A stretch of DNA of 64,000 nt from positions 7,705 through 71,704 of the forward strand of contig DATKUK010000093.1 of assembly GCA_035530655.1 (NCBI GenBank), given 5' to 3'. Both the position numbers and the translations under genes were made by a program. Positions 8,593 to 17,285 of this stretch are shown here, in pieces. The first letter of the stretch is position 1. Each line of letters starts with the position of its first letter. The DNA comes from DATKUK01 sp035530655. Its GTDB lineage: Bacteria; Planctomycetota; Phycisphaerae; UBA1845; DATKUK01. Under the pieces are notes generated by a model. That model had not been told where the DNA came from. It saw nothing but the letters and a program-made list of their open reading frames with translations, and ran no database searches.

Positions 8593-9772
8593 CCGCTCGG
8601 AGTACGCAGGTGGCTCGCGGCCTCAGCACTTCGAGTATATTGTCTCGTTTCCACGTCCTGAACGCTGGCACCCTATGGGCTCGCGGGATTATCCACCGGG
8701 CCCTCGCTATCGCCGATATCTGCTCCACAGACTGCAGGGGGGAGGGTCGAAGCCTCTTATGTTCTCCACGAAGAAACTGGGCAGAGTTTTCTCCTAGACT
8801 GCACATAAACACTTCGCGCCTTATATTGTGCCGGAGCAGGTCTCGATTCTGGCCAAGTAATGCAAGCACACGCCGGATGGCGCGAAATCGCCAGTTGGGG
8901 CCGTCGCCAAATCGGTTGTTGCGTGCGTAGGGATCCTCCTTGGCCGAAAGATAGTGGCGCATTAAGTCGAACAGATCGTCTGGAACGTGGAAGTGCCCCC
9001 ACCCGCCGGTGAATCCGACGGACTGGAAAAAGCGGGTACCCTCAAGTACGAGGCGATTGTAAACGGCTGAGCGACCGAGCGCAGAAGTGGTAGTGACCAG
9101 CGCGAGCTGCGGCCGCCTGCATTCGCCGGAGATGATCCCACAGGAATTTCGATATCGCTTGCGAAACACTGCACGTACGTTGGACGAGCGAATCAGACAA
9201 GCGAGTAGCTTCCCCGCAAGCAACGAGTTGTAGGGAGGAACAGCCCCGAGTACATACGCATCCAGAACGCAGGCAAGGCGATGGGATCTGTCGGATGCGG
9301 TCCACCCAATTGCATCGTCTCGCGCTTTCAAGTTGAAGACAGGATCCCCAAGGGCGATGAGGCCGACAAGCTTGTCGTTGCTACCATCCCAGACGATGAA
9401 TCGAATCCTCCTCCCAAACCCTTGCGACACAGGAACACTCCACGTAAGCGCAGCCAGACGGAATAGGTCGGATTGCCAGCTTCCGCCTCGAATGACTTCC
9501 AGACGGGGGGAGATTCGGTCAGGATCGACCGCATCACCGTCAGCGAAGCAATCCCGCAGAAGTGGCCAAGAGCGCGCTATGAAGCCCGACTCTTTGAGAA
9601 GCTTATCACGACGCTGGATAGCGTGTACCGTACGTATCGCGTCCTTGGAGTCACCAGGGGCAACCAAGAGGCCCTCTTCGTCCTTCTCAAACCCAAGCGT
9701 CTGCAAATGGCGACGGAGACATCGCTTGATCTGTGACTCAATGGTCAGTAGAGGAATGGAACGCTTCATCAT
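8570..9772 (-). CDS. druA: DruA-family protein (DUF4338), Druantia-type anti-phage component
   Basis: A 400-residue protein with the DUF4338/DruA signature: LGDPVFNLKARDDAIGW (141-157), then a DAYVLGAVPPYNSLLAGKL stretch (171-189), IISGE (214-218), TSALGRS (229-235), GWGHFHVP (257-264) and GDGPNWR (289-295). The family is known from Druantia defence systems, where DruA's biochemical role is unclear. Length and motif order match full-length family members. It is the first gene of a minus-strand operon and has its own promoter (9821-9849) and a GAGG ribosome site. The system's hallmark giant helicase DruE is absent from this window, so the family is confident but the system type is not. Confidence 0.85.
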   Translation of the reverse strand: MMKRSIPLLTIESQIKRCLRRHLQTLGFEKDEEGLLVAPGDSKDAIRTVHAIQRRDKLLKESGFIARSWPLLRDCFADGDAVDPDRISPRLEVIRGGSWQSDLFRLAALTWSVPVSQGFGRRIRFIVWDGSNDKLVGLIALGDPVFNLKARDDAIGWTASDRSHRLACVLDAYVLGAVPPYNSLLAGKLLACLIRSSNVRAVFRKRYRNSCGIISGECRRPQLALVTTTSALGRSAVYNRLVLEGTRFFQSVGFTGGWGHFHVPDDLFDLMRHYLSAKEDPYARNNRFGDGPNWRFRAIRRVLALLGQNRDLLRHNIRREVFMCSLGENSAQFLRGEHKRLRPSPLQSVEQISAIARARWIIPRAHRVPAFRTWKRDNILEVLRPRATCVLRADASRDVG

Positions 9773-9820
9773 CGGGCCTCGGTACGTGGGAATGATGCTC
9801 CAAACAGGCGAAACGACCTC

Positions 9821-9849
9821 TTGTTAGACGACGGCGAACGCTGTGTCAA
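9821..9849 (-). promoter_or_regulatory. Sigma-70-type promoter for the DruA-type operon
   Basis: On the minus strand TTGACA (9849-9844), a 17-nt spacer and TAACAA (9826-9821) make a near-consensus promoter. Transcription would start near 9814, giving a leader of about 42 nt before the ATG at 9772. It is the only strong match in the divergent gap. Confidence 0.65.
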
Positions 9850-10127
9850 GATTAATGTGGGAAGCACCAGCGTGCACCGTGTTGAGCTATAGCGGCAGCT
9901 TCTGCCGTCGGAGGCGGGAAGGGCATCGCCCACGTCGAGAAGCCGCGGGTCGGTGTCGATGTTCATCGTCAGGCTTAGCCTGCCGCGCGCGCACGCCAGC
10001 GGATTTGGCTGCGGATGCGGTGAGGCAGCGATCGGGGCCGTCGCCCGAGAAACCTTTACTCTGCTGTAACCTCTTGTATGTGCTAGGCATATGTCCTTTT
10101 CCCGGCCGGATTTTTTGCGGATTGGAT
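9850..10127. other. Divergent gap between the two defence modules, no gene seen
   Basis: This stretch separates the DruA-type operon from the AbiE pair. Open frames on both strands lack ribosome binding sites and motifs. Nothing beyond the flanking promoters was recognised. Confidence 0.4.
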
Positions 10128-10173
10128 GTGTACAAGTGTTGACAGATAGCACTATATGCCGACACTATTACAC
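10128..10173 (+). promoter_or_regulatory. AbiE operator: 17-bp inverted repeat over a promoter
   Basis: The arms 10128-10144 and 10157-10173 match as an inverted repeat at 13 of 17 positions, around a 12-bp centre. The left arm ends in a perfect TTGACA -35 (10139-10144). The right arm holds the -10 candidate CACTAT (10163-10168, 18-bp spacing). AbiEi antitoxins of characterised systems repress their own promoter by binding inverted repeats, and this site fits that model. Transcription would begin at about 10174, directly at an ATG. Confidence 0.65.
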
Positions 10174-10776
10174 ATGGCCAGGACTGACCGCGACAAGGTG
10201 CTAGACATCATCCGCCGGACGGGCATGGTGCGTCTCCGCGACCTGCGGGAGCGGGGGCTGCACCCCGAACACCTTCGTCGGCTTGCGGCAGACGGTCTGA
10301 TTCTGCGCGTTGCCCGCGGCGTGTACGTTCCCGCCGACGCCGAGCCGACCGGGAACCACTCGCTGGCCCAAGCCGCAAAGCAGGCTCCGCACGGGGTGAT
10401 CTGTCTGCTCTCGTCCCTCCGCTTTCACGAAGTCGGTACACAGAACCCGTTTCAAGTCTGGATGGCTGTGGATCGACGTGCCCGCAAGCCGCAGGTGCGT
10501 AGTCCTCGGCTTCGTGTTGTTCGTTTCTCCGGGGCGGCTTTGACCGAGGGCATCGAAGTGCACAACATCGAAGGGGTCTCGGTTCGCATCTACAATGTCG
10601 CGAAAACCGTCGCGGATTGCTTCAAGTATCGCAATAAGCTCGGCCTTGATGTGGCGATCGAAGCTCTGCGAGAGGGGATCCGAGGCCGTCACTTCACGCG
10701 GGATGAACTCTGGCAGTACGCCAAGACCTGCCGCGTAACGAACGTGATTCGTCCTTACCTGGAGGCGACCGTGTGA
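10174..10776 (+). CDS. abiEi: AbiEi-type antitoxin (type IV toxin-antitoxin)
   Basis: About 200 residues. An N-terminal winged helix-turn-helix (LDIIRRTGMVRLRDLRERGL) is followed by the AbiEi core: GVYVPADAE, NHSLAQAAKQAPHG, LLSSLRFHEVGTQNP and VWMAVDRRARKP. A C-terminal domain ends at VIRPYLEA. It should repress its own operon and counteract AbiEii. An upstream in-frame ATG at 10156 lies inside the operator and between the -35 and -10, so it cannot be on the main transcript. The ATG at 10174 coincides with the expected transcription start, implying a leaderless mRNA. It overlaps the toxin gene by 4 nt. Confidence 0.88.
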   Translation: MARTDRDKVLDIIRRTGMVRLRDLRERGLHPEHLRRLAADGLILRVARGVYVPADAEPTGNHSLAQAAKQAPHGVICLLSSLRFHEVGTQNPFQVWMAVDRRARKPQVRSPRLRVVRFSGAALTEGIEVHNIEGVSVRIYNVAKTVADCFKYRNKLGLDVAIEALREGIRGRHFTRDELWQYAKTCRVTNVIRPYLEATV

Positions 10777-11639
10777 CAGAGGCCCGGGACAACCCGGCGG
10801 CCAGATCGACTCGTCAGCGATTGCTCAACCGCAGCCGCGAAACGGGCGACGACTACAACCTGCTCCTCACGTGGTTCGGCGTTGAACGGCTCCTGTATCG
10901 GCTAAGTCGCTCCGAGCATGCCGACGCCTTCATTCTGAAGGGAGCGATGCTTTTCGCCGCCTGGACAGGCACTACCTATCGCCCGACACGTGATCTCGAC
11001 CTGCTTGGCTTTGGCGACGCGTCGGCTGAGCGTCTCGTCTCGCTGTTTTGCGGCCTGTGTGCAACCAGGGTCGAGGACGACGGCCTTCGATTCGACCCCG
11101 AGACCGTGACCTGTGAGCCGATTCGTGATGAACAGGTATACGGCGGCATGCGGGTCAAGTTGCTGGCCTTTCTGGGCAATGCTCGTATCAGCCTTCAGAT
11201 CGACATAGGCTTCGGTGATGTGGTGACGCCCGAGGCGAAGTTGACGGAGTTTCCGACGCTTCTTGACCATCCGGCACCGGTCATTCGAGCCTACCCGGTC
11301 GAAACTGTTGTCGCCGAAAAGCTCGAAGCGATCGTGTCACTCGGCATGGGCAACAGTCGGATGAAGGACTTCTACGACCTTTGGGTCTTAACCCGTGAGT
11401 TCGATCTGGATAACGCCGTAGTTGCCGAGGCCATCCAAGCGACGTTCAAACGCAGGCAGACACCGATACCCGCGACGCTACCGGTGGCCCTCAGCGAGGA
11501 ATTCACGGCGGATCCGACGAAGCCGGCTCAGTGGACGGGTTTTCTCACTCGTTCCGGCTTGGCCGCCGATCTGGAGTTGGCAGACGTGGTCGCCGTGATT
11601 CGAGACCGCTTCGCACCACTGATTGGCGTCAAGACGTGA
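10773..11639 (+). CDS. abiEii: AbiEii-type nucleotidyltransferase toxin
   Basis: A 288-residue nucleotidyltransferase-like toxin of the DNA polymerase beta fold. Motif I is LKGAMLF with the DxD acidic pair in PTRDLDL (D74, D76). The second conserved block is AEKLEAIVSLG, and the third is RMKDFYDLW. Family members transfer nucleotides to RNA targets and arrest growth, giving abortive infection or stabilising the locus. It starts with GTG at 10773, overlapping the antitoxin stop (GTGA), with GGAGG 7 nt upstream, so translation is coupled. All expected catalytic residues are present and the gene looks intact. Confidence 0.9.
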   Translation: MTEARDNPAARSTRQRLLNRSRETGDDYNLLLTWFGVERLLYRLSRSEHADAFILKGAMLFAAWTGTTYRPTRDLDLLGFGDASAERLVSLFCGLCATRVEDDGLRFDPETVTCEPIRDEQVYGGMRVKLLAFLGNARISLQIDIGFGDVVTPEAKLTEFPTLLDHPAPVIRAYPVETVVAEKLEAIVSLGMGNSRMKDFYDLWVLTREFDLDNAVVAEAIQATFKRRQTPIPATLPVALSEEFTADPTKPAQWTGFLTRSGLAADLELADVVAVIRDRFAPLIGVKT

Positions 11640-12102
11640 GCGCCAGCGTCTACCTATTCGTGCTCCTTGCCGACGCCATCGAGCAAAGTAGTAATTACCA
11701 CTGTACTGCCCAAACGCTGTCGTAAGTCGTTTAAAAGTGTCGGTGTGCCGCTCGGGTTTGCACCCACGTTGCGTACAGAGTTGCGTCAGAATACTTTCGC
11801 AGTTCAGCCGAAGCAGGGCTGATCGAACCGCCCTCACGGCCTGGAAACGCCGGTTCGCCGACGTGTCAGGCAGCGACTGTCGGCCGGCAAGCCGGCGGTC
11901 GGCTGTCAGCAGGTGCCCAGGATCGAGTCAACGAATCCTCACCATTGCCAAGGCAGGCAAAGGATGGCGAACCCGTACGCTCATCGTGTCCCCCAGGTCC
12001 AGAGAAGGACCTGGGCCACCCGCCTCGTGTGTCAGGGCGGCCAGGTCGTCGCGGGAAATATGCTTCAGGGCAAACTTCCCGCTGCCGGCCAGCGCGCATT
12101 GA
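11640..12102. other. Gap after AbiE pair, no gene seen
   Basis: Short open frames occur on both strands without ribosome sites or recognisable motifs. No terminator with a T-run was found directly after the AbiEii stop. Confidence 0.35.
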
Positions 12103-12306
12103 CCACAGTCCAGCGGTCTTACGCTTCACACGCTCGACGAGCTGGGCTTTGGCTGGGACTTCTCGCTGATGGATTATCTCTCGTATGCAGCCGATCCGAT
12201 CCCGGCGGGTCAGCCGCGGCAGCCGGGGTCTTTCACCGACACGACGCGGTTCGGAGGGAGGGGGACGGAGACCCCGTCCTTCCTACCCCTGCCACCCGCC
12301 AATTAG
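12103..12306 (+). pseudogene. Possible C-terminal remnant of a protein-coding gene
   Basis: One frame reads 67 codons with protein-like composition (LDELGFGWDFSLMDYLSY near its start) and ends at TAG 12304. It has no start codon or ribosome site, and a TGA precedes it directly. It resembles the surviving tail of a gene, but I cannot name the family. The call is weak. Confidence 0.25.
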
Positions 12307-12377
12307 CGCAGCACAATCATCTGATACGTCTCGAAGTCGCGTAAGTCGATCACGATGTTGCCGCCGTCGTGGGCATG
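12303..12377 (-). pseudogene. Possible C-terminal remnant, glycosidase-like tail
   Basis: On the minus strand about 24 codons read DGGNIVIDLRDFETYQMIVLR and then stop at TAA (12305-12303). The pattern resembles the last beta-strands of some glycoside hydrolases, where the C-terminal sandwich ends in a hydrophobic strand. A stop precedes the stretch in frame. It shares its end with the plus-strand remnant at 12103-12306. The call is weak. Confidence 0.2.
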
Positions 12378-12658
12378 TCACCCAGGCGGCTGGCACGGTC
12401 CGGCACAGCCGGGCCGTGAGTTCCTGAATGTGCAGGCTGCAAAACCGGTGGCGGGCACCATGCCCAATCCCGGCAATTCCGGCGTGAGCGCTCAGTCGAA
12501 CGCGCCCGGAGCGGGCATGTTCTGTGTGGGAGCCCCGTTCCTTTCGGTGGATGCCATTCCGGCAACTTCGGGCGCGGACCCAGTCTAACGCGCGAGACTT
12601 ACCAGCCGGTGCGGCGACGTGACAGCAACGTCCGAAAGCCTCACACGCTCCAGGTCGC

Positions 12659-12862
12659 TCACGGACTCACCGGCCGCTCGACGTCACCGCAGTCGCGTTC
12701 GATGAAATTGCCCAGCCGATTCAACAACGCCGTCGTGATGACCGTACCCCATCGTACCTGCGGCGTTAGCAGCGCGTTGGGATTGTCCGGCAGACACGAG
12801 GCCTGTTGACCCAGTACCCCCATGCTCAAGATGACCAAACCCACTCTAGCCCAGCGGCGCAT
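12659..12862 (-). CDS. Possible small secreted or lipoprotein-like protein
   Basis: From the ATG at 12862 the frame gives 67 residues. They begin MRRWARVGLVILSMGVLG, a plausible signal peptide with a positively charged n-region and hydrophobic h-region, followed by QASC, an imperfect lipobox. The mature part has an amphipathic segment (VRWGTVITTALLNRLGNFI). Small lipoproteins of this style are common in Planctomycetes. No strong ribosome binding site is present and no homologue is recognised, so it may not be real. Confidence 0.4.
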   Translation of the reverse strand: MRRWARVGLVILSMGVLGQQASCLPDNPNALLTPQVRWGTVITTALLNRLGNFIERDCGDVERPVSP

Positions 12863-13125
12863 AGCCTGTCCCGTCGGATCGGTAACCCCCGCCGATCCGG
12901 CGTAGACCATCGGACACAACACGCTCCTTGCCGAGTACCGACCGCACCAGTCGTGGCACGCCCCCAATTCTCGGACGTCCACCCCTCACGACGCTCGATG
13001 GTCGACCACCCCGCGCCGGTCCGGGCGCCCCACGCAGCCTCGGTTGACACCGCACATGCCGACACGCACAGTAGGCACGAACCTCGCCCTGGTCGTCGAT
13101 GCGCGAGCAACTCGGAGCCCCTGCG

Positions 13126-14901
13126 ATGCCCACCGCCAGCCAGCCGCCTGACGATCCGCACGGTCGCGCCGCCGCCACATATCACGATGCGGTAGATCAG
13201 CCGGGCGCCAATCGCATCGATGGCTCGCCAGCGGCCCGCGCCGTGCTCGCACTGCTCCTGTTCGCCTTCGGCGCCTATCAGTCGGTGCTCTTCTTCGGCC
13301 ACACTGTTACGCCGCACCCCGACATGTGGCCCTTCGTGCGAACCGGTCATGAGTTGCTCGCGTTCGAGACGCCCACCAGCTTCAAGCGCGCTCCCTTGGT
13401 CGGGCTGCTTCAGGCAGGCCTGAGTCGGTGTATGCCCAGGCCCCACCCCGATCTGACGGCTGCGTGGCTGTTGAACGCGATGCTGCACCCGCTCTCTGTC
13501 GTTCTGCTTTGGCTGGTGGCACGTCGGATCGTTGGCCAGGCCGGCTTCTGGGTGGCGCTACTCGCGTCGATCAATCCCTGGCTCGTGTACATGCTCACCG
13601 AGGGCATCGCCGAAACGACGCTGCTGTTTTTCGTCCTGGCAACATGCTACTTCGTGCTCCGGCACTCTCGATGGAGCTACCTGTTCGCCTGCCTGGCCAT
13701 GATGGCAAGGTACGACGCGGCGCTGCTCTTGATCCTCGCCTTCGCAGCGGATATCGCGCACAGCAAGACCGCCCGCCGGCGCGTCTGGGCCGTTGTAGCC
13801 GCGGCCCTTGCGGCTCTGCCGCTGGCGATTTGGCTGCTTGCCACCTGGAGCCTCTGGGACGCCCAGGGCCAAACCCATTACCTCAAAGAGCTGGGGGCAG
13901 CCAGCGGCGGCCGAATCGTGCTTGCAGAGTGCGTCGCCGCATTATGGCGCGTCGCGTTCTACCCGCTACTCGTGCCGCCCATCCAGCTTTCCGACAACGC
14001 CGCCGTCCTTTTCTACGGCATGGCCAAGATCCTCGCCGCCCTCATTTTCGCCCTGGGAATCTTTCACATCGCACGCCGACGGCAATGGGCCGTCCTGGCG
14101 CTGGCGGGCTTGCTCGCCGCTTACCTACTTGTGCACGCCGCACATTCCTTCGTGTACCCGCGATTCTTTGTGATCGTCCATTGGATCGCCCTTGCCATCT
14201 GTGCGGCCGGCCTTCAACTTGTAGCCAACAAACTCGCCGGCCTCATTCGACCTCCGCAACTCCGGTCGGTTCTCGTGCTCTTCTCGATGATCGTCGCCCT
14301 GGCCTGGGTCGTCTGGCTCGCCCGCTATCTGCCGCAAATAGCGCCGGTCTGCCCGCCGTCCGCTTCGCTGCCATACGTCGCTGTCGCGTTAATCGCGTTG
14401 GTGTGCCTGCTGTCGACGGCGGCTTCAGGGGCTCGACACGCCCTGCCAAACCTGGCCAAGGCCGCCTGGGTGGCTCTGATGGTCGTCTCCAACCAGTTCG
14501 TCCTGGTCCCCACCGTCGGCGACGGGCTGCGCAATAGCGAGTTCAGGCAGTTGGCCGACTGGTACGCCGGCACCGCCCAGCCGGGCGAGGCCCTGGCCTG
14601 TTCCCAGCCCGGCATGCTCCGCATCCTCGCACCAGGCCGAGCCGCCGACCTGGTTCACTTCGAGTCGATCAAAGCAGACACGCTTGACCAGTTCACGCAG
14701 GAGTGTCGCGCCAAGGGCATCGCCTACGTCGCATGGGATTCCAGGGTCGGCCTCTACCCACGCACCCGCAGCTACCGCCTGTGGCACATGGCTCGACTCG
14801 TCCTGCTCGGCGAGCCCCGTGATGTGGGCCCCTATCAGTTCATCACCCAGCTCAGACACGGCAGGCAATTCATAAACGTCTTTCGTCTCCAGCCCCCCTA
14901 G
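13126..14901 (+). CDS. Polytopic membrane glycosyltransferase (GT39/ArnT-like)
   Basis: About 591 residues with an N-terminal cytoplasmic tail and roughly ten hydrophobic helices. The first periplasmic loop after helix 1 holds the acidic residue of TPHPDMWPF, and a repeated RAPLVGLLQ helix-loop follows. This is the layout of GT-C enzymes that move sugars from polyprenyl-phosphate carriers (the ArnT and dolichyl-phosphate-mannose transferase superfamily). The last quarter is a soluble domain of about 150 residues. The start is ATG 13126 with GGAG 8 nt upstream; an ATG at 13099 lacks a ribosome site. The donor and acceptor are unknown. It stands alone and converges with ruvB. Confidence 0.75.
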   Translation: MPTASQPPDDPHGRAAATYHDAVDQPGANRIDGSPAARAVLALLLFAFGAYQSVLFFGHTVTPHPDMWPFVRTGHELLAFETPTSFKRAPLVGLLQAGLSRCMPRPHPDLTAAWLLNAMLHPLSVVLLWLVARRIVGQAGFWVALLASINPWLVYMLTEGIAETTLLFFVLATCYFVLRHSRWSYLFACLAMMARYDAALLLILAFAADIAHSKTARRRVWAVVAAALAALPLAIWLLATWSLWDAQGQTHYLKELGAASGGRIVLAECVAALWRVAFYPLLVPPIQLSDNAAVLFYGMAKILAALIFALGIFHIARRRQWAVLALAGLLAAYLLVHAAHSFVYPRFFVIVHWIALAICAAGLQLVANKLAGLIRPPQLRSVLVLFSMIVALAWVVWLARYLPQIAPVCPPSASLPYVAVALIALVCLLSTAASGARHALPNLAKAAWVALMVVSNQFVLVPTVGDGLRNSEFRQLADWYAGTAQPGEALACSQPGMLRILAPGRAADLVHFESIKADTLDQFTQECRAKGIAYVAWDSRVGLYPRTRSYRLWHMARLVLLGEPRDVGPYQFITQLRHGRQFINVFRLQPP

Positions 14902-15014
14902 CGCCGCGCGTCGGCGGCTCGCCCCATGCGACCGCCGCGCACGACGTTCTTCGCGCGAACATCGTCGGATATCAGGTTGTCGGCTTGATGCAACCCCGGA
15001 TCCGTCGGCGACCT

Positions 15015-16070
15015 TCAGCCCCCGTCGCCATGGAACAACCCCATCTGGTCATCCTGCTCAGCCATCCTGTCCGGCTTCGGCAAACCCACATGCTCGTACG
15101 CCGTCGGCGTGGCGCATCGCCCCTGACGCGTGCGGATCACAAACCCGATCTGGAGCAGATAGGGCTCGACTACGTCCTCCAGCGTATCGCGCTCCTGCCC
15201 CATGCTCGCGGCGATCGCCTCAATGCCCGCCGGCCCGCCCTGGTACGTCTGCATCAGGATCCTGAGGAACGCCCGATCCAGCTCGTCCAGCCCCAACGCA
15301 TCGACCTGCTGAATCTCCAGCGCCTTGGTTACCACCTCGCGCGTAAGACGTCCGTCGGCACGCACCTGAGCGAAATCGCGACCTCGCCGAAGCAGCCGAT
15401 TCGCCACCCGCGGCGTGCCACGCGATCGATTCGCGATCGTCTCCAGCGCCCCATCCTCCGCCGACACCGCCAGCTTCTTCGCCGACCGACGCAGAATCTC
15501 CGTCAAATCCTCCGTGCTGTAGAAATCCAGGTGATAACGCAGCCCGAACCGATCCCGCATCGCCGCCGTCAGCAGCCCCGCCCGCGTCGTCGCACCGATC
15601 AACGTAAACCGCTTCAGCGCAAAGTTGATCGTCCGGCCGCCCAATCCCCCCTCGATCGTGTAGTCCACGCGAAAGTCCTCCATCGCCGGATAGAGAAACT
15701 CCTCCACCACGTTCGCCAGACGATGTGTCTCGTCGATGAACAACACGTCCCCCGTCTCCATATTCGTCAGTAGCGTCATCAAGTCGGCCTGTTTGGCAAT
15801 CGCCGGGCCCGACGTGATCCGAAGCGACGCGCCCATCTCGTGGGCGATCACATGGGCAAACGTGGTCTTGCCCAAGCCCGGCGGACCGTCCAAAAGCACG
15901 TGCTCCAACGGCTCGCCACGCTTCTTTGCCGCCGCCATGGCGATCTCAACCTGCTCGACCACCTTCCGCTGACCCACACAGTCCTTGAGTCGTTGGGGCC
16001 GCAGCGACTGGATGAACCCCTCCTCATCCACACTGCTCGATTCACCCGAGATGATTCGTTCCCGCGCCAC
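15015..16070 (-). CDS. ruvB: Holliday junction branch migration ATPase RuvB
   Basis: A 351-residue RuvB. The N-terminal SLRPQRLKDCVGQ segment leads into Walker A GPPGLGKT (62-69) and Walker B IDETHRL (DETH instead of the more usual DEIH). Sensor motifs GATTRAGLL and RDRFG and the C-terminal winged helix (TYQGGPAGIEAIAASM, RTRQGRCATPTAYEH) follow. It drives branch migration with RuvA and prepares junctions for RuvC cleavage. It is the last gene of the ispF-cysS-ruvC-ruvA-ruvB series, 51 nt after ruvA. Confidence 0.97.
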   Translation of the reverse strand: MARERIISGESSSVDEEGFIQSLRPQRLKDCVGQRKVVEQVEIAMAAAKKRGEPLEHVLLDGPPGLGKTTFAHVIAHEMGASLRITSGPAIAKQADLMTLLTNMETGDVLFIDETHRLANVVEEFLYPAMEDFRVDYTIEGGLGGRTINFALKRFTLIGATTRAGLLTAAMRDRFGLRYHLDFYSTEDLTEILRRSAKKLAVSAEDGALETIANRSRGTPRVANRLLRRGRDFAQVRADGRLTREVVTKALEIQQVDALGLDELDRAFLRILMQTYQGGPAGIEAIAASMGQERDTLEDVVEPYLLQIGFVIRTRQGRCATPTAYEHVGLPKPDRMAEQDDQMGLFHGDGG

Positions 16071-16121
16071 GCTTCACCTGTCCCCCACACCGACCACCAT
16101 GCGCCCACGCGCTCGCCGCCG

Positions 16122-16763
16122 CTACCCTTCCGCCCCCGTCTTCACCCGATAGGCAACCTCCACCCACTGTTCCACCGTCTCCAACTCCGCGTGCAACTGC
16201 CCCGCCCGTTCGATCCATCGCTCCACGTCGGCCCGCGCATCACCCCACTCGGTCAAAACCCGAATCGCCAACCGCTGCGGTTCGGTCCAGCCCGGCCTGC
16301 GCTCCTGCGACTCGACTTGGCCTGCCGCCGCGCCGACCGCAAATGCCCCCACCTTGCCTTTCAGCTCGGCAATGATCGTCTCCGCCGCTCGCTTGCCGAT
16401 CCCCGGCAGCCGCGCCAGATGCACCGCATCGCCCGCCTCGATCGCGCCGGCCACCGCCGCTACCGGCTCGGCCAGCGCGCGCAGCGCCTTGCGGGTCCCC
16501 ACACCCTTCACGCTGATGAAACGCCCGAAGAATACCCGATCCTCCGGATGCAAAAACCCCACCAGGCGAGGAATCATGTTGCCCCCAGCCGCATTGCCCT
16601 CCAGGAATTGCAGCGTGTGCAACGTCACCTGCTGCCCCCGACACGCCGCCAGCTCGCCCACCGCGTAACCCGGCACGAGCACCTCGTACCCCACCCCGTC
16701 CCGCTCCAGGACGATTGCCCCCTCACCGATCTCCGCAACCGCGCCGGTCAATCGCGCGATCAT
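16122..16763 (-). CDS. ruvA: Holliday junction DNA-binding subunit RuvA
   Basis: A 213-residue RuvA. It begins MIARLTGAVAEIGEGAIVLERDGVGYEV (OB fold). Helix-hairpin-helix motifs follow at VKGVGTRKALRAL and LPGIGKRAAETIIAELKGK, and a C-terminal domain ends in the helices that contact RuvB. The ATG at 16763 overlaps the ruvC stop by 4 nt (ATGA), so it is preferred over an upstream in-frame start at 16799. Confidence 0.96.
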   Translation of the reverse strand: MIARLTGAVAEIGEGAIVLERDGVGYEVLVPGYAVGELAACRGQQVTLHTLQFLEGNAAGGNMIPRLVGFLHPEDRVFFGRFISVKGVGTRKALRALAEPVAAVAGAIEAGDAVHLARLPGIGKRAAETIIAELKGKVGAFAVGAAAGQVESQERRPGWTEPQRLAIRVLTEWGDARADVERWIERAGQLHAELETVEQWVEVAYRVKTGAEG

Positions 16764-17248
16764 CTGGCAGCCCTCCGCCCCCGACGCTGCGTCGCGCACA
16801 GCGCCACCGCCAGCGCGTCGGCTACGTCCGCCGGCTCCGGGATCCGCGGCAAAGCCAACGTCCGTACGATCGCCCGTTGCATCTGCGTCTTGCTCGCCTG
16901 CCCGTTGCCCGTCAGGCTCTTCTTGATCTCGGTCGCCGAGAAGCTCAGCACCTTCACGTCGCGCCGTGCCGCCGATGCCAGGATTGCACCCCTCGCATGC
17001 CCCATCATGATCGCCGTCCGTGGATGTCGATAGTGCGAATACAACGCCTCCACCGCCATGACCCCCGGCTTGTGCTCGCCCAGCAGCTCCTCGATTCCCT
17101 CCGCCAACTTCGCCAGACGACCCTCCAGCGACCCGCCCGTTCCCGGTCGTATCACCCCCGCTTCAACTACTCGCATCGATCCGTCCACAGCGTCCACCAC
17201 CGCATAGCCGGTAATCTGCAAGCCTGGATCGACGCCGCAAATTCGCAT
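16760..17248 (-). CDS. ruvC: Holliday junction resolvase RuvC
   Basis: A 162-residue RuvC that begins MRICGVDPGL. The acidic catalytic residues are D7 (GVDPG), E67 (AVEALY) and the pair in DVADALAVAL. The SATEIKKSLTGNGQASKTQM block is typical. The protein cuts Holliday junctions symmetrically after RuvAB processing. The ATG at 17248 is used because the family begins here; an in-frame TTG at 17332 would overlap cysS. It lies 37 nt after cysS. Confidence 0.96.
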   Translation of the reverse strand: MRICGVDPGLQITGYAVVDAVDGSMRVVEAGVIRPGTGGSLEGRLAKLAEGIEELLGEHKPGVMAVEALYSHYRHPRTAIMMGHARGAILASAARRDVKVLSFSATEIKKSLTGNGQASKTQMQRAIVRTLALPRIPEPADVADALAVALCATQRRGRRAAR

Positions 17249-17285
17249 GGCACGCGTCCCCCGGCGATCTGGCGGCCGCATCCGA

